From JASBSR01 sp963847575 (GTDB taxonomy: Bacteria; Pseudomonadota; Gammaproteobacteria; SZUA-229): DNA of 14,213 nucleotides. The position numbers and the translations under genes are program-made. Position 1 is the stretch's first letter, and each line of letters starts with the position of its first letter. The notes beneath the pieces are model-generated. The model had not been told where the DNA came from and did no database searches. It saw only the letters and a program-made list of their open reading frames with translations. The stretch lies in contig CAWKAL010000070.1 of assembly GCA_963847575.1 (NCBI GenBank), forward strand, positions 1 to 14,213, given 5' to 3'. Shown here one piece after another: positions 1-6,499 of the stretch.

Positions 1-1937
1 AGGTCATAACGCTGTTTCGCAACCTGCATCATACTCTCGGCAAACTGTGGATGATCCTGCAAGATACGACTAAAATCCTCGCGCGTCAGCACCAGCAAAT
101 CACACAGCGTGTTCGCGCGAACACTGGCGGTACGCGGGGTTGACATGAGTATGCCAATCTCGCCGAAGAAATCACCGTCCTTCAGATGCTTCACGGTGTT
201 TCCTGATGCATCGATCACCTCGACTTCGCCGCGGCAGATAAAGTACATCTCATTGGCGCTGTCGCCGTGCTGAATAATGCTGTCGCCCTTCTCCGCCGTG
301 ACTGAACGCAGCGCAAGTATGACCGCATTCAGCAATAGCGGGTCAGCACCCTTGAACATGGGGGATTCTTCCAGTACATCCGGGCTCACCACGTCAAACC
401 AGCGGCGACCGTCTTGCTTGAGCAATTCGTAGGCTGCTTTAGGGCCCCATGAATTACGCGTGTAATTGGGAAAATCGTTTGCCGGTGTTGTAGACCAGTG
501 ATCAAGTAAGGGTTGTGCAATGCGCCATGCAGCTTCAACCAGGTCACCGCGTGAGAACAATGTAGCATCACCGCGGGTGCAGGAATAAATCATCACTTCA
601 TACCCGGTGTAGCGTGAGGCCTTGAACACATCGCCATAATTAAATGCCATGTCCACGGTTTGCAACTGCATGGTCGGGCCGGGCGTTTTGGCCTGGAACA
701 GTAACTCGATGCCCTGGTAAGGTTGAATATGGAACACCAGCCGGTTGGCACTGAGCTGTTTTACACCCGTGCCCTGGAATATTTTTTCCGGTGCTTTTTT
801 AAACTCGACCACGATTTCGGTGCCGCGCTTCCATAGTGCCTTGCCCGAACGCAGGTATATCGGTACACCCTCCCAGCGCCAGTTATCGATCAGCAGTTTT
901 GCCGCGGCGAAGGTTTCGGTGTTCGATTCGGGATTGACATCGGCTTCCTGGCGATACCCCGGCTTGTCGATTTCGCCAGCATCGTTGTATGCCGGGCCGT
1001 ATTGTCCACGCACTACGTAATCGTCTACTTCATCTGGCGAATACACGCGCACAGATTCCAGTAACTTGGCCTTTTCATTGCGGATGGCATCCGGTTCAAA
1101 CGATCCCGGTGACTCCATGCACAAATACGCCAGCATCTGGAACATGTGATTTTGCATCATGTCCCTGAGCACGCCCGAACTATCGTAATAACCTCCCCGT
1201 CCCTGGACATCGACGGCTTCGCAGACATTAAACTGGATATTGTCGATATGTTTATTGTTCCACAAGGGTTCGAACATGCCGTTCGAGAAACGGAAGGCGA
1301 GCAGGTTTTGCACGGTTTCCTTGCCGAGGTAATGATCGACCCGGTACATCTGGTCTTCATTCCAGTGTTTGAGTATGGCTTCATTGAGTTCGAGCGCAGA
1401 CTGCAAATCCGTGCCAAAGGGTTTTTCGACAATAATGCGTTTCCAGCCCTCACCCTGCTGAAAGCCGGCTTCGTAAAGCAGCTCGCACAGCGCGCCGAAA
1501 AAGCGCGGCGCCATGGCAAAGTAAAACAGCACATTACCGCCAGCCTGGTATTGTTTATCGAGTTGCTCAACCGCTGTTTTCAGTTTTTTGAAATCGTCCA
1601 GCGCGAGATTTGAGGGTTCGAAATAGAAACGCTCTAGCAGGCCATCGCACGCGGCCTGATCAAATTCCTTGCGGGTATGATATGCACCCAGGCCGTTATC
1701 TTTACTCGCCATGCTGTCACGAAATTCTTCATTCGAAATCTGGCTGCGGCCGGTGCCGAGTACCGCGAAGTTTTCAGATAGCAGGCCATCACATGCGAGA
1801 TTGTAAAGCGAGGGCACCAGCAGGCGTTTGGTCAGGTCCCCCGAGGCGCCGAAGATCACCATCACGCAGGGTTCACTGAGAGGATTCCTCTCACTTGCTG
1901 TTGTCATCAAACCAGACTCACGTGTATTTGTAGACAT
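1..1937 (-). CDS. zwf: Glucose-6-phosphate 1-dehydrogenase fused to a C-terminal cyclic-nucleotide-binding domain (3' end off window)
   Basis: Translating the minus strand from the ATG at 1937 gives at least 645 residues without a stop, running off the left edge. Residues 1 to about 515 are a full Zwf, which oxidises glucose 6-phosphate to 6-phosphogluconolactone and makes NADPH: the Rossmann motif IFGASGDLTKR is at 28-38, the active-site motif RVDHYLGKE begins at 199 and the usual C-terminus (NSWGPKAA, DGRRW at 509-513) is intact. A linker of about ten residues leads in the same frame to a cNMP-binding domain (about 520-640). This has MYFICRGEVEV, then the phosphate-binding cassette FFGEIGIL...PRTASVRA with E593 and R602, the residues that hold the cyclic phosphate in CAP and HCN channels. 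The cassette resembles channel-type domains more than CAP, and no DNA-binding domain is visible. AAAGAGA precedes the start; M11 (1907) is an alternative. Zwf identity is firm; ligand binding and allosteric control are inferred. Confidence 0.95.
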   Translation of the reverse strand, partial: MSTNTRESGLMTTASERNPLSEPCVMVIFGASGDLTKRLLVPSLYNLACDGLLSENFAVLGTGRSQISNEEFRDSMASKDNGLGAYHTRKEFDQAACDGLLERFYFEPSNLALDDFKKLKTAVEQLDKQYQAGGNVLFYFAMAPRFFGALCELLYEAGFQQGEGWKRIIVEKPFGTDLQSALELNEAILKHWNEDQMYRVDHYLGKETVQNLLAFRFSNGMFEPLWNNKHIDNIQFNVCEAVDVQGRGGYYDSSGVLRDMMQNHMFQMLAYLCMESPGSFEPDAIRNEKAKLLESVRVYSPDEVDDYVVRGQYGPAYNDAGEIDKPGYRQEADVNPESNTETFAAAKLLIDNWRWEGVPIYLRSGKALWKRGTEIVVEFKKAPEKIFQGTGVKQLSANRLVFHIQPYQGIELLFQAKTPGPTMQLQTVDMAFNYGDVFKASRYTGYEVMIYSCTRGDATLFSRGDLVEAAWRIAQPLLDHWSTTPANDFPNYTRNSWGPKAAYELLKQDGRRWFDVVSPDVLEESPMFKGADPLLLNAVILALRSVTAEKGDSIIQHGDSANEMYFICRGEVEVIDASGNTVKHLKDGDFFGEIGILMSTPRTASVRANTLCDLLVLTREDFSRILQDHPQFAESMMQVAKQRYD

Positions 1938-2051
1938 AGTACATCTCTTTAACAGTTTATTAATTGAGACAAGCACACCCGGGACCAGTGTAACTTCATC
2001 CGGCTACGCGTACGATCATTTTTCATACCCGGAAAAGCATTCGGACGCCTG

Positions 2052-2107
<56 letters not shown>

Positions 2108-2121
2108 TTTTTCATTGTATT

Positions 2122-2535
2122 TCAAGGGTACTCGGCAAACACGGGTATATCATCACCCGTGCATGACCATGCTACGCGCGAATCCCAGAATATCCGTGCC
2201 TGCGGTTTAATCGGCGAGTCTACATTCAATGAGCCAGCAGGAACAATCACTGCTCCCAGCTCGGGCACGACTCTCGGCATCGGGCTGCCGCAGTGTGAAC
2301 AGAAACAGTTATAAAACCGTTCCGCTTCCGGGACCTTGTATCGTTTTAATAATGCCTCACCCCTCGTCCAGGTAAGACAGGTTTCGGGCGCCACACGAAT
2401 ATTACTGGCATGCCCGGTGCCAGTCGCCTTGCGACAGCGCTGGCAATGACAGTGGTAAAAAGTGACAGCATCACCACTAATTTCATACTGCACCGAACCA
2501 CACAAACAACTACCACTCAATTTCGCCACAGCCAT
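2122..2535 (-). CDS. GFA/CENP-V family zinc-binding protein
   Basis: A 137-residue protein of the glutathione-dependent formaldehyde-activating (GFA) superfamily. The family cysteines are all present: C10-x-C12 near the N-terminus, C29-x-C31-xx-C34 (HCHCQRC) and C79-xx-C82 (CSHCG). By homology these hold a structural and a second, catalytic-type zinc. Characterised Gfa promotes S-hydroxymethylglutathione formation, but most family members have no proven substrate, so this is a fold assignment and not an enzyme call. The start is the ATG at 2535, preceded by GGGAGG four bases upstream; a TTG at 2547 overlaps that ribosome site and is unlikely. It is cytosolic with no signal peptide. It lies upstream of zwf on the same strand, separated by the heptanucleotide tract, so co-transcription is uncertain. 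Confidence 0.88.
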   Translation of the reverse strand: MAVAKLSGSCLCGSVQYEISGDAVTFYHCHCQRCRKATGTGHASNIRVAPETCLTWTRGEALLKRYKVPEAERFYNCFCSHCGSPMPRVVPELGAVIVPAGSLNVDSPIKPQARIFWDSRVAWSCTGDDIPVFAEYP

Positions 2536-2557
2536 AAAACCTCCCAATACTGATTCA

Positions 2558-2657
2558 CGTAGCCCGGATGAGGCTTCATCTCATCCGGGAGCTTCCAACC
2601 ATATTCAAGTGTGTGCGTACATCTTCCCGGATGAGGTGAAGCTTCATCCGGGCTACG
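2558..2657. repeat. REPIN-like pair of inverted REP elements
   Basis: Two 33-base elements, 2558-2590 and 2625-2657, are near-perfect reverse complements. Each starts (on opposite strands) with CGTAGCCCGGATGA and ends with CTCATCCGGGA, and each can itself fold into a hairpin (CCCGGATGA against TCATCCGGG). Thirty-four unrelated bases separate them. This is the layout of REP doublets (BIME/REPIN) found between genes in gammaproteobacteria, mobilised by RAYT transposases. No RAYT gene is in the window. Confidence 0.85.
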
Positions 2658-2692
2658 TTTCACCTGTTTTTTAACTTTTGTTGTTAATTTTT

Positions 2693-3226
2693 TCATCTGA
2701 ACGATTCATCGATTGGGTCGGGGCAGTATTCACGGCGTTTGCACGAATGACAATGCTCGCCGAGATAAAGCTGGTCCACCCAGGTCACCAGTTCCTTTAT
2801 GTGTTGTGGGTCATCGAATAAAAAACCGGCTTCGAAATTGCGCCGGTCTTCGTGCTTGCTGCCCATGCCGGCACCGGTGAGGTTGGGTGAACCGAGAAAA
2901 GCGATTTCATTATCGATGATGACGGCCTTGGTATGCACCCGCGGACACAGGATGCGCTCAAACAGCTCGCTGTTGACCAGTTCATCAAATTTATCGAAAT
3001 CTTCGCGAAACCGCGGGCCCGGCTCCCTGGCATGAATCAGCCTCACCGCGACACCCCGGCTAATGAGGTCAGCCAGCAGTTCAAGCAGTGGTACAAAGTG
3101 TCTGCCGACTTCAACATGCATGTCCTTGATGTCAGCAGTGACAATCCAGATAAAGCGTTTTGCCTGCGGAATACGTTGCTGGATCAGCTCAAGGTAGATA
3201 TCGCGGTTTAATAGAAGTTTATGCAT
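2693..3226 (-). CDS. Phospholipase D-like domain protein, single HKD motif
   Basis: A 177-residue protein with one PLD catalytic motif: H98-T-K100, D105, then G112-S113-P-N115, matching HxKx4Dx6GSxN, with a likely partner acid at E132. One HKD motif means the active site would need a homodimer, as in Nuc/BfiL-type endonucleases. There is no signal peptide or membrane segment, so a cytosolic role is likely; nuclease, phosphodiesterase and lipase activities cannot be told apart here. The last 20 residues carry a Cys/His cluster (H158, C159, H160, C162, C168) that could bind a metal and is not part of the basic PLD fold. The ATG at 3226 has only a weak ribosome site. A REPIN follows the gene. 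Family call is firm, function open. Confidence 0.85.
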   Translation of the reverse strand: MHKLLLNRDIYLELIQQRIPQAKRFIWIVTADIKDMHVEVGRHFVPLLELLADLISRGVAVRLIHAREPGPRFREDFDKFDELVNSELFERILCPRVHTKAVIIDNEIAFLGSPNLTGAGMGSKHEDRRNFEAGFLFDDPQHIKELVTWVDQLYLGEHCHSCKRREYCPDPIDESFR

Positions 3227-3437
3227 GTGCGCTGGTTTGTACCTGTGTCTCGCTAAAAAAGCACGGTTATCGTATGCAGGGCTATACGAAAGCGATGCTC
3301 ACCAGCATACACGGTTTTGTTTAGTTTGCTTTCAGAAAACGCTACTGCACTCTCGCCGCAGTCAGAACTTTATCATCGACAACCTCGGGGTACAGTCGCC
3401 GGTGATGCTCCACTGATTCAGCGTTAATGTACAGATT
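3227..3437. other. Intergenic region without a convincing gene
   Basis: About 210 bases lie between the PLD-like start and the small ORF ending at 3438. A 63-codon plus-strand frame at 3225-3416 has no ribosome site, antisense-overlaps the PLD start and has no recognisable motif. No terminator hairpin or promoter stands out. Confidence 0.5.
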
Positions 3438-3626
3438 TTATTCCAGGCATGCGCGTTGCTGCAGGCTGAGATGCTGCAGGCTCAGCAATGATGGCACGAT
3501 CCACTCGATATATTCCTGCACCAGGGTGGATTCTGCAGCATCGCCCCAGTGCTCGCAGACCGGGAATACAGGAAAACGCTCGGCCTCCTTGCAGCTGTGA
3601 CTGGTTTCGACAATATCACTGGCCAT
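3438..3626 (-). CDS. Small hypothetical protein downstream of glutathione peroxidase
   Basis: An open frame on the minus strand begins at GTG 3665 (75 residues) or, more likely, ATG 3626 (62 residues), 16 or 55 bases after the glutathione peroxidase stop. Codon use (CTG, CAG, GAA, GGC) resembles the real genes nearby. The protein has two cysteines in the N-terminal half, an acidic middle, a hydrophobic stretch (EYIEWIVPSLLSL) and a short Gln/Leu-rich near-repeat (SLQHL, SLQQR) at the end. AGGCGA lies before the ATG, a modest ribosome site. No family is recognised. It could be a co-transcribed small protein or a chance frame. Confidence 0.35.
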   Translation of the reverse strand: MASDIVETSHSCKEAERFPVFPVCEHWGDAAESTLVQEYIEWIVPSLLSLQHLSLQQRACLE

Positions 3627-3681
3627 CGGTCTGTCGCCTGATCCAGTGCCGCTGTATCCGGTCACTCAAATACGATCCGCA

Positions 3682-4221
3682 CTACAAACGTTTTTTTATC
3701 TCGCTGATAATGGACTTATCATACGGGTCAATAGCGCTGCGGTAGTTCGCCACCAGTTTGCCATCGCGATCGATCAGGTACTTGTGAAAATTCCATTGCG
3801 GGTATACACCGGACGCCTGCGCCAGTTGCCGATAGAGCGGATCGGCATTGTGACGGGTGACACGGGTTTTGGAAAACATCGGGAACTCAACGCCATACGT
3901 CATGCGGCAAAAGTCCCTGATCTGCTTTTCGGTGCCGGGTTCCTGCTGTCCAAAATCGTTTGACGGGAACCCAAGCACGACCAGGCCGGCATCTTTGTAT
4001 TCACGGTAGAGTTTTTCCAGCGATTCGTATTGATCGGTATAGGCACACTTGCTGGCAGTGTTGACCACCAGCAATACCTTGCCCTGGTATTGTTCACACA
4101 GGTTCACCACGGTTGTATTATCCAGCGTGCGAACATTGACATCGAGCAAATCCGAACATTCTTTTGCATACACCTGCGTGTTGATAACAAGCATTAGAAA
4201 AGCCAGGGTGATGATTTTCAT
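3682..4221 (-). CDS. Glutathione peroxidase family protein, exported
   Basis: A thiol peroxidase of 179 residues that reduces hydrogen or lipid peroxides. Numbered from the ATG at 4221, the catalytic set is intact: C59 in NTASKC, Q93 in FGQQEPG, and W143-N144 in WNFHKY. C105 in DFCRMTYGVEFP matches the resolving cysteine of yeast Gpx3-type enzymes, so this is probably a two-cysteine, thioredoxin-like-dependent peroxidase more than a true glutathione enzyme. Residues 1-19 form a signal peptide (charged MK, hydrophobic core, cleavage after VYA), placing it in the periplasm, which differs from the usual cytosolic bacterial Gpx. GGAG lies 10 bases before the ATG; a TTG two codons upstream sits 4 bases from it and is an alternative. 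It is followed by a possible small gene on the same strand. Confidence 0.92.
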   Translation of the reverse strand: MKIITLAFLMLVINTQVYAKECSDLLDVNVRTLDNTTVVNLCEQYQGKVLLVVNTASKCAYTDQYESLEKLYREYKDAGLVVLGFPSNDFGQQEPGTEKQIRDFCRMTYGVEFPMFSKTRVTRHNADPLYRQLAQASGVYPQWNFHKYLIDRDGKLVANYRSAIDPYDKSIISEIKKRL

Positions 4222-4317
4222 TTTCAAATATCTCCGTAATGCGTATGAACTGCGTTTATAGATATATATGGTTTAAATACTGTAATGATTGCACCTCTGC
4301 CTGCATGCGTGCGCATT

Positions 4318-5193
4318 TCACAACGGCAGTTTTTCCAGCGTGGTGAACTTGGCAACACCCTCTGGCAATTTTCGCAAACGTCGAACGCCTTCCCCGCCTG
4401 CCCATATTTCAACATCTTCAGACACGCGTTCGCGCAAATCAGTTAAATCACGCCGAATATTTTTATACTGGTAGGCGCCGCTAAACGTTATGCCGACAAT
4501 ATCAGGATTAAACTGGCGTACCGCGTGTTCAAGCTGGTCCATCGGCACCTCGCTGCCGAGATTGATCGCACTGATGCCATGTGCGCCAAGCATGGCCGCG
4601 ACCATCATCAGCCCCAGGGTGTGCACCTCGCCCGGTAAGGTGGCGAGCAACACCACCGGTTTCTTTGCAGCTTTTTGCAAATTGTCGATTTCGATATTGA
4701 GAAAACGGCTGATGTGTGCCGATAAAAAATGTTCCTGGTAGATATGCAACTTGCCCGCGGCCCAGAGTTCTCCTACCTGGCCGAGTAATGGCACCAGCAG
4801 CTGAAGGATAAAATCACGCATGCCCAGTTGCTGGTAGTGCTTGGTCAGCAGGCGCTCGACCAGGGATTGATTCGACGCCAGCGTGGCATTGATTACGGCA
4901 GTGACAGCCTGGTCGGTTTGCGCGGGCGCGCCGGGGATCAGACTGGCTTCGAGCTGATCCAGCGCGGCGTCATCCAGCACCAGCAACTTGCCCGGTCGCA
5001 GCCCCTGCCCCAGCAGGCGCCGAATACGTTGCAGCCGGCGCAACTGCGCTTCAGAGTACATTCGTTCGCCCTTGGTATTGCGCTGCGGTTCGGGAAAACC
5101 ATAGCGACGTTCCCAGACACGCAGCGTGTCACGCCCGATGCCGGTATCGCGTTCTACCCGGCCAATCGAGTAATGCGCATTGTTTTCAACCAT
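4318..5193 (-). CDS. CarH/LitR-type MerR regulator with B12-binding photoreceptor domain
   Basis: A 291-residue regulator. Residues 7-75 form a MerR winged helix (SIGRVERDTGIGRDTLRVWERRYG). About 90-170 is the helical B12-cap, with the diagnostic Wx9EH motif at W144...E154-H155. About 178-285 is a Rossmann cobalamin domain with ExHxxG at E189-H191-G194, H191 being the expected lower axial ligand, followed by ITFSG and AGGEG. In characterised CarH these residues hold adenosylcobalamin: the dark tetramer represses and light breaks the Co-C bond and releases DNA. All key residues are present, so light-dependent repression is likely but inferred. The ATG at 5193 is preceded by a strong GGAGGGG six bases upstream. 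It is divergent from the 5329 gene, and a palindrome overlapping that gene's -35 is a plausible operator, which would also permit autoregulation. Confidence 0.92.
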   Translation of the reverse strand: MVENNAHYSIGRVERDTGIGRDTLRVWERRYGFPEPQRNTKGERMYSEAQLRRLQRIRRLLGQGLRPGKLLVLDDAALDQLEASLIPGAPAQTDQAVTAVINATLASNQSLVERLLTKHYQQLGMRDFILQLLVPLLGQVGELWAAGKLHIYQEHFLSAHISRFLNIEIDNLQKAAKKPVVLLATLPGEVHTLGLMMVAAMLGAHGISAINLGSEVPMDQLEHAVRQFNPDIVGITFSGAYQYKNIRRDLTDLRERVSEDVEIWAGGEGVRRLRKLPEGVAKFTTLEKLPL

Positions 5194-5233
5194 TTATATC
5201 CCCTCCGAACTGTATGGATGAATAATAACACAT

Positions 5234-5248
5234 TTTGTCCTAGACAAA
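5234..5248. promoter_or_regulatory. Palindromic candidate operator (TTTGTC-CTA-GACAAA)
   Basis: Perfect 6-base arms flank a 3-base centre in the divergent gap between the CarH-like regulator and the small-protein cluster. The right half overlaps the -35 at 5241-5246. MerR-B12 regulators bind dyads at the -35 of their own divergent promoters, so this is the best operator candidate; binding by this regulator is inferred. Confidence 0.6.
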
Positions 5249-5268
5249 TAGTTTTCAATCATTATACT
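5241..5268 (+). promoter_or_regulatory. Sigma70-like promoter for the CarH-linked cluster
   Basis: TAGACA (5241-5246), a 16-base spacer and TATACT (5263-5268) each match the sigma70 consensus at five of six positions. It lies about 60 bases upstream of the 5329 start codon and overlaps the palindrome, as expected for a repressor-blocked promoter. Confidence 0.6.
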
Positions 5269-5328
5269 TAATCCCGTCGGAGCGCTGAATCGCCCGGTCA
5301 TTGTTCAATTCACATTGGGAGAACTGCC

Positions 5329-5493
5329 ATGAGTAAATACGAACAGCACATTCTGGGCACCGAGAAATATTACGACAGGGCGATCAAGGCGGCCGAAGCA
5401 GAAGACATCGAAATACCTACTTCCGTGGTGCCTGGCAGCCGCCTGCACGACCTGATCAACAACCCGGTCGACAGCGGTATTGATGAAAGTTAG
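5329..5493 (+). CDS. Small unknown protein (54 aa), first gene of the CarH-linked cluster
   Basis: ATG 5329 to TAG 5493 encodes 54 residues, beginning MSKYEQHILGTEKYYDRAIK. The start has GGGAGA six bases upstream, one of the better ribosome sites in the window, and follows the promoter at 5241-5268 directly. The protein is hydrophilic: an N-terminal half likely to be helical and rich in Tyr, Lys and Glu, then a Pro/Asp-rich tail, with no cysteine, signal peptide or membrane segment. A terminator hairpin follows at 5569-5603. No family is recognised. Its position as the first target of a light-sensing regulator makes it the likeliest directly light-induced product. Confidence 0.65.
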   Translation: MSKYEQHILGTEKYYDRAIKAAEAEDIEIPTSVVPGSRLHDLINNPVDSGIDES

Positions 5494-5568
5494 ACCCCAG
5501 TTGGCTCCTGCCCCTGATCATCCTCTTGATGATAGCCAGATTCTGATCGGCCCAGGCATTGGGAGCAC

Positions 5569-5603
5569 CGGAGAGTATGCACTGTGCGCTCTCCGTTTTT
5601 TTT
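5569..5603 (+). terminator. Rho-independent terminator or attenuator between the first two small genes
   Basis: A CGGAGAG/CTCTCCG stem (5569-5575 with 5589-5595) is followed by eight T residues (5596-5603). The loop holds a smaller GCAC-T-GTGC stem. The T tract runs straight into the GGAG ribosome site of the 5614 gene, so downstream genes need read-through or their own promoter. Confidence 0.8.
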
Positions 5604-5613
5604 GGAGCCCTGT

Positions 5614-5793
5614 ATGAAAACCACATCGAGCGCCAGCATGACAGGCAAAACTGATCTGATTACTGGCACGCGCAATCATGCGCCTGCCTTACCCTGTCGC
5701 GGCTGCACCGCAAGCTGTAAAAACTACCCGCGCTGTAACGGCAAGCTATGGCGCATGTCTCAAAACGCTGATACCCGGCAGGAGAACATATGA
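5614..5793 (+). CDS. Small cysteine-rich protein (59 aa), unknown function
   Basis: ATG 5614 to TGA 5793 encodes 59 residues. GGAG lies seven bases before the ATG; the frame stays open upstream to GTG 5584, but that would start inside the terminator hairpin. The notable feature is a four-cysteine cluster, CRGCTASCKNYPRC (about residues 28-41), followed by NGKLWRM. The spacing CxxCxxxCx5C suggests a metal site or Fe-S cluster. There is no signal peptide or membrane segment. Its stop overlaps the next start (ATGA at 5790-5793), indicating translational coupling. No family is recognised; the ribosome site, the coupling and the patterned cysteines support a real gene. Confidence 0.6.
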   Translation: MKTTSSASMTGKTDLITGTRNHAPALPCRGCTASCKNYPRCNGKLWRMSQNADTRQENI

Positions 5794-6017
5794 TGCGCAT
5801 TTCCACGCTCGACCCGATATCGATGAATGATGTTAGTGACCCGGTCAATGCCCCGTTCGTGATCGAAGGCAACGGGCCCAATGCACTTAAAATCAGCTTT
5901 GAAAGCGAAGCAAACAAAAAAGTCTATCTTGGCACCCCGCTGCACACCGCAAACGCAATCCTGGCAGCAGCTTTTGCCACAGTCGCGGACTCGAATACCA
6001 CTGCCACGATTAAATGA
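5790..6017 (+). CDS. Small hypothetical protein (74-75 aa)
   Basis: This begins MMRISTLDPISMND, with its first ATG overlapping the stop of the cysteine-rich gene and GGAGA five bases upstream; ATG 5793 is an equally good start. It is a soluble, cysteine-free, Ala/Asn/Thr-rich protein with no signal peptide, membrane segment or known motif. The stop at 6017 is 48 bases before the DCC-family gene. Overlap with its neighbour and the good ribosome site support translation; its function is unknown. Confidence 0.55.
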   Translation: MMRISTLDPISMNDVSDPVNAPFVIEGNGPNALKISFESEANKKVYLGTPLHTANAILAAAFATVADSNTTATIK

Positions 6018-6065
6018 AACCTGTATATATGACGCCGCACCAACAGCTCAGGAATGGATAAACGT

Positions 6066-6494
6066 ATGCAACTAACAATATTCTACGACGGCCAGTGCCC
6101 GCTATGCATGGCGGAAATGCGCCAGTTAAAAAAACATGACGCCTCTGCACAGCTGGTGCTGGTCGATCTGCATGATGCAGACCTGGCAGTGAACTATCCA
6201 CATATACACAAGCCAGATGCAATGCGCATGCTGCACGCACAACTCGAAAATGGCGTGATGATCTACGGGCTGGATGTCACCTGCAAAGCCTGGTCGATTG
6301 TCGGCCGACACCGCTGGCTGGCGATACTGCGCTGGCCGTTAATTCGCAGGCTGGCTGACAGGGTCTACCTGCTGTTCGCACGTTATCGCGGCCAGCTTGC
6401 ATACCTGCTGACCGGAAAATCGCAGTGCGACAGCTGCTCACTGGCACAAACAGAATCAGCCTGCCAGGTCAGTACCAGGTATGAACGCGATTGA
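6066..6494 (+). CDS. DCC-family (DUF393) thiol-disulfide oxidoreductase-like protein
   Basis: A 142-residue protein opening with the DUF393 signature FYDGQCPLC (residues 6-14), in which C11 and C14 form a thioredoxin-like CxxC. The rest has the usual conserved tryptophans and a Leu/Arg-rich C-terminal half, plus a second CxxC (CDSC) near the end that is not part of the core signature. Activity in this family is poorly characterised; disulfide chemistry is inferred from the motif. ATG 6066 has GGA seven bases upstream; ATG 6054 has its purine box directly adjacent and is less likely. The stop at 6494 is six bases before the ATG of the SDR gene, so the two are probably one transcript. My recollection is that DUF393 and C-factor-like SDR genes occur near MerR-B12 regulators and photolyases elsewhere, which fits this cluster. 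Confidence 0.85.
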   Translation: MQLTIFYDGQCPLCMAEMRQLKKHDASAQLVLVDLHDADLAVNYPHIHKPDAMRMLHAQLENGVMIYGLDVTCKAWSIVGRHRWLAILRWPLIRRLADRVYLLFARYRGQLAYLLTGKSQCDSCSLAQTESACQVSTRYERD

Positions 6495-6499
6495 CACTC

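Noticed and set aside
1146..1613. 155-codon plus-strand frame opposite zwf
   Set aside because: It is antisense to conserved Zwf coding sequence, with no ribosome site and no domain; a shadow of the real gene.
1905..1937. zwf start at M11 (1907) instead of 1937
   Set aside because: The first ATG has a purine-rich AAAGAGA at a fair distance; M11 remains possible but is less supported.
3225..3416. 63-codon plus-strand frame overlapping the PLD-like gene start
   Set aside because: No ribosome site, no motif, and an antisense overlap with a confident gene.
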